Shown piece by piece: positions 27,224 to 36,626 of a DNA stretch of 64,000 bases (positions within the stretch are counted from its first letter, which is position 1; every line of letters starts with the position of its first letter). The position numbers and the translations under genes were made by a program. The stretch comes from CAWGLW01 sp963823525 (GTDB lineage: Bacteria > Pseudomonadota > Gammaproteobacteria > Steroidobacterales > Steroidobacteraceae): assembly GCA_963823525.1 (NCBI GenBank), contig CAWGLW010000001.1:124001-188000 (forward strand), given 5' to 3'. The notes under the pieces are model-generated. The model ran no database searches and was not told the origin of the DNA. It saw only the letters and a list, made by a program, of their open reading frames with translations.

Positions 27224-29953
27224 CTACAGCTTCAGGGTCATCAAGACGAGATCCCGGTCTTCCGGGTCCGTACGAGTCTCGAATCCGAGCGAGCGCGACA
27301 ACTCGATCATCCGGCCATTCTCCTGCAGCGTCATTCCGGTCATGGCTCGAAGTTGCCGGTCGCGCGCCGCATCGACCAGCATCGACATCAGCAATCGCGC
27401 CAGCCCCTTACCTTGCCATTCGTCGGCCAGAACGATTGCAAATTCGCAGGTTTCCTCGTCGGGCATCGTGGCATAACGGGCGACACCGATCTGCTTCTCG
27501 CCTTCCGGCGTATCGACCACGACGACCAGCGCCATCTCGCGGTCGTAGTCGATCTGAGTGAACCGCGACAGCATCGCCGGAGTAATTTCGTGCAATGCAT
27601 ACATGAAACGCAGGAACTTGGATTGTTCCGATAAGCCATTGACGAACTCGGTTTCGATTACGGCGTCCTCTGGACGAATCGGTCGCACGGTGACCAGCAC
27701 CCCGTCAGCCAGTTCGACCTTTCGAACCAGTCCGCTGGGATAGGGATGGATTGCCATGTGCGCGTACGGTCGCGCAGCCGGGCTCCCTTTCTTGACCCGT
27801 ATCCTCGCGTCAACGACAACCGCGCCCGATTCCGATGCGACGACCGGGTTGAGGTCCATCTCTTCGATCTGGGGCAACTCGCAGGCTATTTCTGACACGC
27901 GCAGCAACAAGTCTTCGACCGCGGCGGCATCGGCCGCGGGCGCACCACCCAGCGGACGCAGTGCATCGCCAGCGCGCGTTCGCCGGACCAGGTCCCGGGC
28001 CAGGAATCGATTCAGCGGCGGCAAGGCGACGGCTCGGTCCTTGATGACTTCCACCATCGCGCCACCGAGTCCGAAACTGATAACGGGCCCGAAGATCTCG
28101 TCACGAACGACACCGACCATCAGTTCACGGCCATAGCGCATCGCGTGCATCGGTTCGATCAACACGCCATCGAGCCGGGCTTCCGGCCGCCTCCGCGAGA
28201 CTTCAGCAAGCATCGACTGATAATTCTCGCGGACACTTGGTGCGCTTGCGAGTCCGAGTCTGACGCCGCCGACCTCGGACTTATGCGTAATCCCGGGTGA
28301 GAGAATCTTCATCACCACCGGGAAGCCGATCTCCTGCGCAATCGTCACGGCCTCGGCGGCCGAATGCGCCGGCAGGCTGCGCACGATCGGGATCCGGAAC
28401 GCAGCCAGCACGGCTTTCGATTCGGCCGGATTGAGCCACTCCTGCCCCGCCTCGAGCGCCGCTTCGATGATCAGCCTCGCACCGTCCACATCCGGAGCCG
28501 ATTCGCGCCCCAGCGGTGCAGGGACCTGCAGCAGCAGCTGCTGGTTGGCGGCATACCTCGCCAGTGCTGAAAATGCATCGACTGCCCCCTCAGGGGTTCC
28601 ATAGGTCGGAATGCCCGCAGCGAGAAAGCGCTTGCGACTGGCCGCCATGGAATCGCCGCCCAGCCAGCACGTAAAGACCGGTTTTTTCTGTGCGGCGGTC
28701 AGCGAACACAACTGTCGCGCCACTTCGTCCGGATCGACCCGCACCGGCGGCGTCAGGATCGCCAGCAGGCCATCCACGGTGGGATCAGCCAGACAGGTGC
28801 TTGCTGCCTTCGCATAGCGCTCGGCCAGCGTCGCATAGCGATCCGCCCGGCCGCCGGCGCCGACGTCGATCGGGTTGCCAACGCGCGCACGGCGCGCCGC
28901 AAGCGCCCGCAACTGCCGGAGCGATTCCTTACTGAATTCCGGCAACTCGAGCCCACGGTCAGCCACGTGATCCGCGGCCATGGTGCCCGGACCCTCAGCA
29001 TTGGTGAGTATCGCAAGGCGATTGCCGCGCAGGCGCACGCCCACATCGAGTGTCGCCGCGGCCGCTACAAAATCCGAGAAATCGTGCACACGCAGCACAC
29101 CGGCGCGGCGCAGTGCCGCGTCGAATACTTCTTCCGAGCCCACCAGCACTCCGGTATGCGACATCGCCGCCTGCGAGTCCCGGGCATGACGGCCCGCCTT
29201 CATCACGACGACCGGCTTGACGCGGGCGGCGGCGCGCAACGCGCTCATGAACCGACGCGAATCCTGGACCGCCTCCAGGTAAAGCAGGATGCTGTCGGTC
29301 TCCGGATCCCGCAGGAGGAAATCAAGAATCTCACCAAGGCCGATGTCGACTGGCGATCCCGTTGCAATCACGCTGGAGAAGCCGATCTGCCGGCTGGCCG
29401 CCCAATCGAGAATGGCCGTACACAAGGCTCCGGACTGCGACACCAGGGCGATCCGGCCGGGCACCGGCAACACCTGGCCGACCGTTACGTTCAGGCCAAT
29501 CGAACTGCGTATCACGCCGGGACTGTTCGGGCCAAGAAAGCGCAGGCCGTAACGGCGCGCCTGCCGGGCGACTTTGCGCTCCAGCGCCGCACCGGGCTCG
29601 CCAATGTCCGAGAAACCGCTGGAAAGGATGATGGCCGCGCCGATCCCGACTTTCCCGCACTGGTCGATGAGATCAGGGACAGCCCCTGCCCGCGCGGCGA
29701 TCACCGCGAGATCCGGCCTCGGCGCAAGTTCGGCAAGTTGTCTGACGCTGATCTTCTTGCGGCCGTTGAGTCGACCCGTGTCGACCGGGAACACCGGTCC
29801 CTTGAACCCGCTCGACTGCAGATTCTGCAGCACCATGGAACCGAGCGCGCCGACGGTCCCGGTGTCACCGAGAATCAGCACGGATTCGGGACGGAAGATC
29901 GATTCGATGCGATTGGCAATCATGGTCTTGAAGAATAGCCGCTTGACGCACAT
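27224..29953 (-). CDS. pat: Pat-type protein acetyltransferase (ADP-forming acyl-CoA synthetase domain plus GNAT)
   Basis: The product (909 residues) has the layout of Salmonella Pat/YfiQ: a CoA-binding Rossmann domain (about 10-110), a succinyl-CoA-ligase-like domain (about 150-300, with the conserved His in AMSHTGVLVGSEEVF), an ATP-grasp domain (about 480-705) and a C-terminal GNAT acetyltransferase (about 745-900, with DEWQGKGLARLLM as the acetyl-CoA loop). Pat enzymes acetylate lysines of metabolic enzymes such as acetyl-CoA synthetase; the synthetase part is inactive in the studied homologues. Start ATG 29953 has GAGG five bases upstream; ATG 29923 is an alternative. It is transcribed divergently from a deacetylase-like gene 53 bases away. 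Confidence 0.85.
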   Translation of the reverse strand: MCVKRLFFKTMIANRIESIFRPESVLILGDTGTVGALGSMVLQNLQSSGFKGPVFPVDTGRLNGRKKISVRQLAELAPRPDLAVIAARAGAVPDLIDQCGKVGIGAAIILSSGFSDIGEPGAALERKVARQARRYGLRFLGPNSPGVIRSSIGLNVTVGQVLPVPGRIALVSQSGALCTAILDWAASRQIGFSSVIATGSPVDIGLGEILDFLLRDPETDSILLYLEAVQDSRRFMSALRAAARVKPVVVMKAGRHARDSQAAMSHTGVLVGSEEVFDAALRRAGVLRVHDFSDFVAAAATLDVGVRLRGNRLAILTNAEGPGTMAADHVADRGLELPEFSKESLRQLRALAARRARVGNPIDVGAGGRADRYATLAERYAKAASTCLADPTVDGLLAILTPPVRVDPDEVARQLCSLTAAQKKPVFTCWLGGDSMAASRKRFLAAGIPTYGTPEGAVDAFSALARYAANQQLLLQVPAPLGRESAPDVDGARLIIEAALEAGQEWLNPAESKAVLAAFRIPIVRSLPAHSAAEAVTIAQEIGFPVVMKILSPGITHKSEVGGVRLGLASAPSVRENYQSMLAEVSRRRPEARLDGVLIEPMHAMRYGRELMVGVVRDEIFGPVISFGLGGAMVEVIKDRAVALPPLNRFLARDLVRRTRAGDALRPLGGAPAADAAAVEDLLLRVSEIACELPQIEEMDLNPVVASESGAVVVDARIRVKKGSPAARPYAHMAIHPYPSGLVRKVELADGVLVTVRPIRPEDAVIETEFVNGLSEQSKFLRFMYALHEITPAMLSRFTQIDYDREMALVVVVDTPEGEKQIGVARYATMPDEETCEFAIVLADEWQGKGLARLLMSMLVDAARDRQLRAMTGMTLQENGRMIELSRSLGFETRTDPEDRDLVLMTLKL

Positions 29954-30006
29954 GCTAGCCTCATCCAGGAAGGCCGGCATTCTCGGTAACTACGGGTGAA
30001 GCTTAA

Positions 30007-30930
30007 GTGACACTGGCGTTTATTTCGCATCCGGCCTGCCGGCACCACGAGATGACAACCGGACACCCCGAGCAACCTGCGCGACTCGGCGCCATTGAGG
30101 ACCAGTTGCGCGCGCAGGGTATCTACGACTTTCTGCACCATTATGAGGCGCCTCGCGCGAGCGAGGAGCAACTGCTGCGGGTGCATCCGCAGCAGCATAT
30201 CGACAGGCTTCATGCCACCAGCCCGAGGCAGGGTCTGGTGGCCATAGACCCGGACACGACCATGTGCCCCGGCACACTGGAGGCCGCACTGCGCGCAGCC
30301 GGCGCGAATGTGCTGGCCACGAACCTGGTCATGCAGGGGGCCGTGAAGAAAGCCTTTTGCAACGTCCGCCCGCCGGGCCATCATGCTGAGCGTAACCGCG
30401 CCATGGGGTTCTGCTTTTTCGACAATGTGGCGGTTGGCGCCGCGCACGCGATGGCTGAGCATGGCCTGGAGCGGGTCGCAATCCTCGATTTCGACGTGCA
30501 CTTCGGCAATGGGACCGCTGATATTTTCGACGACGATGAACGGGTGCTGCTTTGCTCTACCTACGAGCACCCGCTCTATCCCGACCTGAATCCTCCCACG
30601 GTACCGGGGCGCAGCATCAACTGCGCCCTGCCGGCTGGCAGTGGCAGCGCACGGTTCCGCGAAGCCATCTCGGAGCAGTGGCGACCCGCGCTGGAGGCCT
30701 TCGCGCCGCAGCTGATTTTTGTTTCAGCGGGCTTCGACGCACATGCGCGCGACCCGCTGGCTGACCTGCAACTGACCGTAGATGACTATGCGTGGATTAC
30801 GAAGCTGATCTGCGAGCTCGCTGATCGATATGCGAGCGGACGCGTCGTCTCAACGCTGGAGGGCGGTTACGACCTGTCAGCCCTGGCGACCTGCGCTTTC
30901 GCTCACATCGACGGGCTCATGCACGCCTAG
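30007..30930 (+). CDS. Histone deacetylase-like / acetylpolyamine amidohydrolase family protein
   Basis: The 307-residue product is a class II HDAC-fold zinc hydrolase. Catalytic and metal residues are intact: the His-His pair in RPPGHHAE (125-126), zinc ligands Asp163 and His165 in DFDVHFGNGT and Asp244 in SAGFDAH, and the glycine-rich LEGGYDL near the C-terminus. Bacterial relatives remove acetyl groups from lysines, polyamines or other small molecules. It starts at GTG 30007 after a GGGTGA ribosome-binding site. It is divergent from the Pat-type acetyltransferase, so a modify/de-modify pair is plausible. Its 3' end overlaps the opposite MscS gene by 54 bases. Confidence 0.88.
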   Translation: MTLAFISHPACRHHEMTTGHPEQPARLGAIEDQLRAQGIYDFLHHYEAPRASEEQLLRVHPQQHIDRLHATSPRQGLVAIDPDTTMCPGTLEAALRAAGANVLATNLVMQGAVKKAFCNVRPPGHHAERNRAMGFCFFDNVAVGAAHAMAEHGLERVAILDFDVHFGNGTADIFDDDERVLLCSTYEHPLYPDLNPPTVPGRSINCALPAGSGSARFREAISEQWRPALEAFAPQLIFVSAGFDAHARDPLADLQLTVDDYAWITKLICELADRYASGRVVSTLEGGYDLSALATCAFAHIDGLMHA

Positions 30931-32160
30931 CCGCTCAGCCGGCAGCAGCAGTCCCGAGAAGTCCGAACCCGCCGGCTGCTGGTAAAGCCGCAGGCCAAAC
31001 TCAGGCACGATCGCCATGAGGTGATCGAAAATGTCTGCCTGTATGTCTTCATAATCACGCCACTGCGTTGTCTTTGTGAAGCAGTAAATCTCGATCGGCA
31101 GCCCCTCCGGGCCCGGACTCAGCTGGCGCACAAGCAAGGTCATTTCCGGATTTATGTCCGGGTGATTGCTCAGGTAATTGAACGCGTAGGCACGAAACGT
31201 GCCGATGTTGGTCAATCGGCGTTGATTGACCGGCGCGGCTTCGTCTGTCGCCTTATTCATGGCCGCATTATGGCTTGCGAGTTCAGACTCCTTGTCGCGC
31301 AGATAGCGCGTCAGCAGCGCGAAGCCTTCGAATCGCCGCACTTCTTCGCGGCTCAGGAAACGGATGGTCGAGGTATCGATGTAGACGGCGCGCTTGATAC
31401 GCCGCCCGCCCGACTCCGACATGCCGCGCCAGTTCTTGAACGAATCGGCCACGAGGCGATGGGTTGGAATGGTCGTGATCGTCTTGTCCCAGTTCTGCAC
31501 TTTTACGGTGTGCAACTGAACATCGATCACGTCGCCGTCAGCGCCGAACTGAGGCATCTCGATCCAGTCGCCGACCCGAAGGGTGTCCTGCGCGGTCAGC
31601 TGCACGCTGGCGACCAGCGAGAGGATCGTGTCCTTGAATACCAGTATCAGGACCGCCGTCATCGCTCCAAGGCCGCTGAGCAGAAGCAATGGCGATCGAT
31701 CCAGAACCGCGGCAATCACCATGATTGCGCCAAAGACATAGATACCGATCTGTGCGAGTTGCACGAACCCCTTCAGCGGACGTGCCTGCGCCACGGGCAG
31801 GGTCTCGTAGATCTGGTTTGCCGCACTGAGCGCCGCCGAGAGCGCCATGGTCAGCATCAGCACCATGTAACCCATCGCCACGTTGCGGATCAGCGTAACC
31901 AAGGCGGTTGGCAGGTCCGGGACAAAGCCTGCACCGACATAGACGAGCAGTGCGGGGAGGAGCTGCGCGAGCCGACTGAAAACCCTGTGTTCGACCAGCG
32001 CATCGTCCCACTTCCGGCTGCTGCGCTCGGCCAGTACACGCGCCCCCGAAACGAGCAGCCGCGTTGCCAGCAGGTGAGCCAGCCATGCGATCGCCGCCAG
32101 TATGGCGAGACCGACCGCGGGTGCCAGAAGCGAATGAATTTCTGTCAGTCTTTCGAACAT
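30877..32160 (-). CDS. MscS-family mechanosensitive ion channel (YbdG-like)
   Basis: The 427-residue product is a small-conductance mechanosensitive channel. Five predicted membrane segments precede the pore helix region (LVFKDTILSLVASVQLTAQ), then the cytoplasmic beta domain begins with DTLRVGDWIEMPQFGADGDVIDV. The insertions in the cytoplasmic part and the motif TVKVQNWDKTITTIPTHRLV resemble YbdG rather than MscS itself; YbdG gives a minor MscM activity and responds to osmotic stress. ATG 32160 starts a typical hydrophobic N-terminus. The last 54 bases run antisense to the end of the HDAC-like gene. Confidence 0.88.
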   Translation of the reverse strand: MFERLTEIHSLLAPAVGLAILAAIAWLAHLLATRLLVSGARVLAERSSRKWDDALVEHRVFSRLAQLLPALLVYVGAGFVPDLPTALVTLIRNVAMGYMVLMLTMALSAALSAANQIYETLPVAQARPLKGFVQLAQIGIYVFGAIMVIAAVLDRSPLLLLSGLGAMTAVLILVFKDTILSLVASVQLTAQDTLRVGDWIEMPQFGADGDVIDVQLHTVKVQNWDKTITTIPTHRLVADSFKNWRGMSESGGRRIKRAVYIDTSTIRFLSREEVRRFEGFALLTRYLRDKESELASHNAAMNKATDEAAPVNQRRLTNIGTFRAYAFNYLSNHPDINPEMTLLVRQLSPGPEGLPIEIYCFTKTTQWRDYEDIQADIFDHLMAIVPEFGLRLYQQPAGSDFSGLLLPAERLGVHEPVDVSESAGRQG

Positions 32161-32252
32161 GAGTCAGCGGCAGACGGTGCCCATCAGTTTTCAGGGGTCA
32201 CGGCTGCCAATCATACAGAACGGCCGTGATGAACCTCGATCCGGCGGCCGGG

Positions 32253-33338
32253 TCAGCGCCTGCTTGAGCCGTAAAAACCGTGACACAGATAAAGCGCGAC
32301 CGTGAACAGGAGCATCGCGACCGCCTGGTGCGTTGCGCCCAGCGCTACCGGCACTCTGAGCATTAACGTCGACACGCCGAGCCCGACCTGCAGCACAGCG
32401 ACCAGCAGCAGGGCCGGCAAGGCCCTCTGGAGTCGACTCGGCACCTCTCTTCTGCGGGCCGTGAACCAGTAAGCCACGACCGCGGCCAGCGTGGTCAACG
32501 CCAGCACTCGGTGATCGAACTGCACGGTCACGGGATTCGCGACGAAATTCCGCCAGGCGGGCTCCATCATCGACAAGCCCGGTGGGATCAGGCTTTGACC
32601 CATCCGCGGGAAGGTATTGTAAATCAGGCCTGCCTTGAGCCCGGCCACGAAACCACCGGAGATGACCGTAACCACGATCAGGCTGGTCAGGGCGAGGGTT
32701 CGCGGAAATAACGCATGCCGGGGACCATCCCGATCACGGAACAACAGGCCTAGCGCCATCCAGAACATGTAACCGTAGATGGCAAACGCCGCGAGCAGGT
32801 GGGCGGTCAGCCGATACTGACTGACGTGCGGATTACTGACCAGCCCGCTCTTGACCATGTACCAGCCCAGCAGCCCCTGCAGGCCACCGAGCACGAACAT
32901 CAGCAGGTACTTTGGCGCGTCCTGCCTCGCTATTCGGCCGGTGGCCACGAAGAAAAGGAAGGGCAACAGGAAAACGATACCGATGAGCCGTCCCAGCAAC
33001 CGGTGCAGATACTCGAGCCAGAAGATGGATTTGAAGTCCTCGAGATCCATGTGGAAGTTTACCTTCTGGAACTCGGGGGACTGCTGGTAAAGCGCGAAGG
33101 TCTCCTGCCAGTCGCTGCTCGACAGCGGTGGCAAGACACCCGTGATGGGCCGCCACTCGACGATCGACAAACCAGAACCGGTCAGGCGCGTGACCCCGCC
33201 CAGCACGACCATTGCGAAAACCAGCGCACAGCAGAGCAAGAGCCACCAGGCCACGATGCGCTTGCCCGCGGCTTTCTCCGGAACGCTTGGATTGGCGGCC
33301 GCCCCAGGGACGCCGTCAGTGCTGTTCGCGATATTCAC
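32253..33338 (-). CDS. ctaA: Heme A synthase, CtaA/COX15 type
   Basis: CtaA oxidises heme O to heme A for aa3-type terminal oxidases. The 361-residue product has eight membrane segments in two repeats. Its conserved parts are GGVTRLTGSGLSIVEWRPITG, FWLEYLHRLLGRLIG and NPVTVQFDHRVLA, LGATHQAVAMLL, which carry the heme-ligating histidines. The cysteine pair found in Bacillus CtaA is missing, as in the proteobacterial and mitochondrial COX15 type. No ctaB or cox gene lies beside it, so the oxidase cluster must be elsewhere. Confidence 0.93.
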   Translation of the reverse strand: MNIANSTDGVPGAAANPSVPEKAAGKRIVAWWLLLCCALVFAMVVLGGVTRLTGSGLSIVEWRPITGVLPPLSSSDWQETFALYQQSPEFQKVNFHMDLEDFKSIFWLEYLHRLLGRLIGIVFLLPFLFFVATGRIARQDAPKYLLMFVLGGLQGLLGWYMVKSGLVSNPHVSQYRLTAHLLAAFAIYGYMFWMALGLLFRDRDGPRHALFPRTLALTSLIVVTVISGGFVAGLKAGLIYNTFPRMGQSLIPPGLSMMEPAWRNFVANPVTVQFDHRVLALTTLAAVVAYWFTARRREVPSRLQRALPALLLVAVLQVGLGVSTLMLRVPVALGATHQAVAMLLFTVALYLCHGFYGSSRR

Positions 33339-33767
33339 AACTGGTCAGTTCGATGCGGCCGGCTGCGCCGGTTTCAGGCACGCAATTATCGCACCTCGTG
33401 GCGGTCAGCGGATCGACAGCCACGTTGCCGAATGCCATCGACCGTGCGCTCAAGCGGTTCGCAAGATGCCCTCGGACAGCAACGCCAGTGAGGTCAGGCC
33501 GACGATTACACATGGCCCCGCCCGCTGATCCAGTGACAATGCTCGCCGGTCGACGGACGATATATCAGGTGCCGTTTCGAATACGCCCGAGCGGTCTGCT
33601 CTTCCATGGGCCGGCCGTGACGGAATGAATTAAATCAGGTATATATAGCCTTATATATCAGTTATTTATTGAACTTATATAAAGTTTCCTATTCGATAAG
33701 GCCCGCGCACGGTAGCAGCCGCGGCCTGAGACACGCCACACCTTCACAGGTCGATCGATAACCTACT
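33339..33767. other. Intergenic region with an AT-rich island
   Basis: No protein-coding frame is convincing here. Positions 33625-33690 are strongly AT-rich against the GC-rich background and hold a near-symmetric element, TATATATAGCCTTATATATC. The stretch TTGAAC followed by TATATAAA could contribute to a promoter for the phosphatase operon starting at 33768. The ctaA promoter should lie in the left third. Confidence 0.45.
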
Positions 33768-35717
33768 ATGGATATGCCGGCAACGCGAAAGAGCCTGCAG
33801 ATGCCCCGACCGCAATTCCATCGAATCGCTGATCGCCTGCTGTTCTGGGTACTGGGTTCCACCGGCCTCGTTTTCGTCGCCTTCGCACTGCTGAGCTGGA
33901 ACATCGCACGCGAGGTGGCTGCACGGCAGGCGGCCGATCGTGCCGAACTGGCAGTCGCCAGAAAGATCGACCAGATCGATGAGCTCCTGAGCTTCGCCAG
34001 CGAGGGCGTGCGTGCGGCCAGTGCAATCCTGCTGAGCAACGTCAGGAAGCCGACCCGGGCAGATCTCGAAGACTTCCTGCACAGCCTGATCGTCGAGCGC
34101 GAATCCGTGTTTGGCATGGCGCTCGCGATTCAGCCGGGGGCCATCGAGGGGATCGGAGAATTCGCGCCGTATGTCTATCGCAGTGCCGCCGGGATCGCTG
34201 CCAGGGACCTCGCATCATCCTATGACTATCAGCGGGAGGGCTGGTATGCAGATCCCGTTCGGACCCGGCGTCCGCTCTGGTCGGAGCCCTACTTCGACGA
34301 AGGCGGCGGCGACGTCGACATGATCACCTACTCCGTACCGCTGATCGATGCCGCCAGCGACGCGGTTATCGGCGTGCTGACCGCTGATATCACGCTCGAT
34401 GCGCTCGATACGCTGGTCAGCGACGTCGGGATGGGCGAAGACAGTTACGCCTATATCCTCTCGGCTAATGGCAACCTGATTACCCATTACGATCCCGGTC
34501 TGCGCAAACGACCCATGGATGCCTTGCCCGCCTGGAGCGACGGGTCTGGCTGGCGTGACGTGCTTACGATGATGCATGACGGTCAGCATGGAGACGGCGA
34601 GCTGCCCTGCCGCGGCGGGTCCGGCGCGCGTTGCTGGTATGCCTACCAGCCATTGCCCGGTACGCCCTGGAGCATTGCCGCTGTCATACCCCTGGCCGGC
34701 ATCGAGGCGGAACTCGGCGCGATGGGCCAGAACCTTGGCCTGGCCGCACTGGGATCGCTGCTTCTGCTTGCGGCCCTGATTCTCTGGCTTTCCCGCCGCA
34801 TCAGTCGCCCGATCAAGGGTCTTGCCGAGGCGACAGCGACGATAGCGCAGGGAGACTTCGAGGCGCCTTTGCCGATGCTCAACAGCCTGGATGAAATCGG
34901 CCAGCTGAGCCGGGACTTCGGTTCGATGCGCGATTCGCTGAAGGCGTACACGCAGCGCCTGGCACGCGAAACTGCCGAGCGCGAGCGCATGGCGAGTGAG
35001 TTGCGCGTCGCGGCGAGCATACAGGCACAGATGTTGCCCGACGGCGGCCGTAGCGACTGCAAGACCGGCAACATTGAGCTGGCCGCCACGATGCGGCCTG
35101 CGCGCGAGGTCGGGGGCGACTTCTACCTTTATGAAGTCAGCGGCGAGCGCCTGTTGTTCATCGTAGGCGATGTCTCAGACAAGGGAGTGCCCGCGGCATT
35201 GTTCATGGCCCGTACGGTGGCCGAAGTGCGTGCGCTCGGTCGCCTGCGAGCTGATCCATCGCGACTGCTCAGCGAACTGAATGCAATTCTGGAAGCGGAT
35301 AATGAGACCTGCATGTTCGTGACGGCCCTGGCCGGCGTCATCGAAACCCACAGCGGACTTCTGAAGATCGCCTCGGCGGGCCATCCGTCACCAATGCTGC
35401 GTCGTGCTGCGGTCAGCGAAATCAATGTGCCAGCAGGCTCCGCACTTGGACTGGTCGCGGACAGTGAGTACCCGGCACTGACCCTGCCGCTCGAGCCCGG
35501 CGACACGTTGCTGCTCTTCACTGACGGGGCCGATGAGGCGATGGACGCCGGGGGGCAAACCCTGGGCGCGGAGAAGTTGGCCAGGCTCTTCGCGGAAGGA
35601 CCGAAGGCGCCGCGCGATGCGGTGGATTCACTCGTTGCCTTCATCGAGGATTATCAGCGCGGCAGGCAGTTCGATGACCTGACGCTGCTTGCGCTGCATT
35701 TCAGGGGTCCCGCGTGA
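33768..35717 (+). CDS. RsbU-type serine phosphatase with extracellular Cache sensor and HAMP
   Basis: The 649-residue membrane protein is the signal-input phosphatase of a partner-switching system. After a first membrane helix (LLFWVLGSTGLVFVAFALLSW) comes a periplasmic double Cache domain (about 55-310, with REGWYADPVRTRRPLWSEPY), a second helix (about 320-345), a HAMP domain (RRISRPIKGLAEATATIAQGDF) and a C-terminal PP2C/SpoIIE phosphatase (about 430-645) with metal-binding EVGGDFYLY, VGDVSDKGVPAALFM and LFTDGADEAMD. Such proteins dephosphorylate a STAS anti-anti-sigma factor after ligand binding. It overlaps the next gene by four bases. An internal ATG at 33801 (MPRPQFHRIADR) is an alternative start. 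Confidence 0.88.
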   Translation: MDMPATRKSLQMPRPQFHRIADRLLFWVLGSTGLVFVAFALLSWNIAREVAARQAADRAELAVARKIDQIDELLSFASEGVRAASAILLSNVRKPTRADLEDFLHSLIVERESVFGMALAIQPGAIEGIGEFAPYVYRSAAGIAARDLASSYDYQREGWYADPVRTRRPLWSEPYFDEGGGDVDMITYSVPLIDAASDAVIGVLTADITLDALDTLVSDVGMGEDSYAYILSANGNLITHYDPGLRKRPMDALPAWSDGSGWRDVLTMMHDGQHGDGELPCRGGSGARCWYAYQPLPGTPWSIAAVIPLAGIEAELGAMGQNLGLAALGSLLLLAALILWLSRRISRPIKGLAEATATIAQGDFEAPLPMLNSLDEIGQLSRDFGSMRDSLKAYTQRLARETAERERMASELRVAASIQAQMLPDGGRSDCKTGNIELAATMRPAREVGGDFYLYEVSGERLLFIVGDVSDKGVPAALFMARTVAEVRALGRLRADPSRLLSELNAILEADNETCMFVTALAGVIETHSGLLKIASAGHPSPMLRRAAVSEINVPAGSALGLVADSEYPALTLPLEPGDTLLLFTDGADEAMDAGGQTLGAEKLARLFAEGPKAPRDAVDSLVAFIEDYQRGRQFDDLTLLALHFRGPA

Positions 35718-36139
35718 TGGCTGTTCATGAATTTACTCTGCCCGGCGAGATCGCTGCACTGGCCGACCTGCAGCGCGAGATTGATCAATGGTGCTCAAAG
35801 GCAGCCGTTCCGGCGTCAGTGATCGCCGATCTGCAGCTCGTTGCTGAAGAGGTTGTCGCGAACATAATCCACCATGGTTATGTGGAGAGCACCGGCGATA
35901 TCGATGTACGACTCGAACTGGACAACGCAGCGCTGGCCATCGAGTTCGTGGACCGGGCCACGGCGTTCAATCCACTGGCGGCCACGGAGCCCGAGCTGGG
36001 TCAGCCCATCGAGGCCGCTCGAATCGGCGGACTCGGCATACCGCTGATTACCCGGCTCAGCCATGAGCAGAATTACTCGCGGGCAGGCGGCGGCAATCGA
36101 CTGCGCCTGCTATGGCGACTTTCCGATACACTTCCCTGA
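35714..36139 (+). CDS. RsbW-like serine kinase / anti-sigma factor (HATPase)
   Basis: This 141-residue GHKL-ATPase resembles RsbW/SpoIIAB. The N-box is LVAEEVVANIIHHGY (about residues 38-52), followed by EFVDRATAFNP and the glycine lid GGLGIPLI. It should bind and phosphorylate the STAS protein encoded next, or hold a sigma factor or other target. Starts at GTG 35714 or ATG 35717 overlap the phosphatase stop, so translation is coupled. No sigma factor is adjacent, so the final output of the module is unknown. Confidence 0.85.
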   Translation: MMAVHEFTLPGEIAALADLQREIDQWCSKAAVPASVIADLQLVAEEVVANIIHHGYVESTGDIDVRLELDNAALAIEFVDRATAFNPLAATEPELGQPIEAARIGGLGIPLITRLSHEQNYSRAGGGNRLRLLWRLSDTLP

Positions 36140-36164
36140 GATTTCAGGCGAAGAGCGTGATCCG

Positions 36165-36548
36165 ATGAGCCTTCAAATCGACATCCGCGAGACACGGCCC
36201 GGCGTGCGCCAGGCGATCATCGGTGGCCGGCTCGATACGACAACAGCGCCACAGCTCGAGGCCGCCCTGGACGCGATTCCGCCCGGAACGAACCTGCTGA
36301 TATTCGACATGGATGCGCTGGAGTACATCAGCAGCGCCGGTCTGCGGGTGATTTTCAAGGCCAGCAAGGCTGTAAAGACTGCCGGTGGACGGGCCGCGCT
36401 GGCCCATCTGCAGCCTCAGATCCGCAAGGTTTTCGATATCGTCAAGGCAATGCCCGATGTCGCCATATTCAGCAGCGCCCACGAGATGGACGAGTATCTC
36501 GACGCCATGCAGCAGCGCGTCATCGACGGCGAAGACACGACGATTTAG
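36165..36548 (+). CDS. STAS-domain anti-anti-sigma factor (RsbV-like)
   Basis: The 127-residue product is a STAS protein, the phosphorylatable partner of RsbW-type kinases. The phospho-acceptor serine lies in DMDALEYISSAGLRVIF, where the serine pair after the isoleucine matches the family. ATG 36165 gives MSLQIDIRETR, the normal start of the fold. It completes the phosphatase-kinase-STAS trio and is 25 bases downstream of the kinase gene. Confidence 0.88.
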   Translation: MSLQIDIRETRPGVRQAIIGGRLDTTTAPQLEAALDAIPPGTNLLIFDMDALEYISSAGLRVIFKASKAVKTAGGRAALAHLQPQIRKVFDIVKAMPDVAIFSSAHEMDEYLDAMQQRVIDGEDTTI

Positions 36549-36626
36549 CGCAGCAGAATACCTGCCGGGCACGGGCAGGACCCGGACTGCCTGGCAGCAC
36601 GGCCGTCAGAGGAGTTATAGAAAGCC

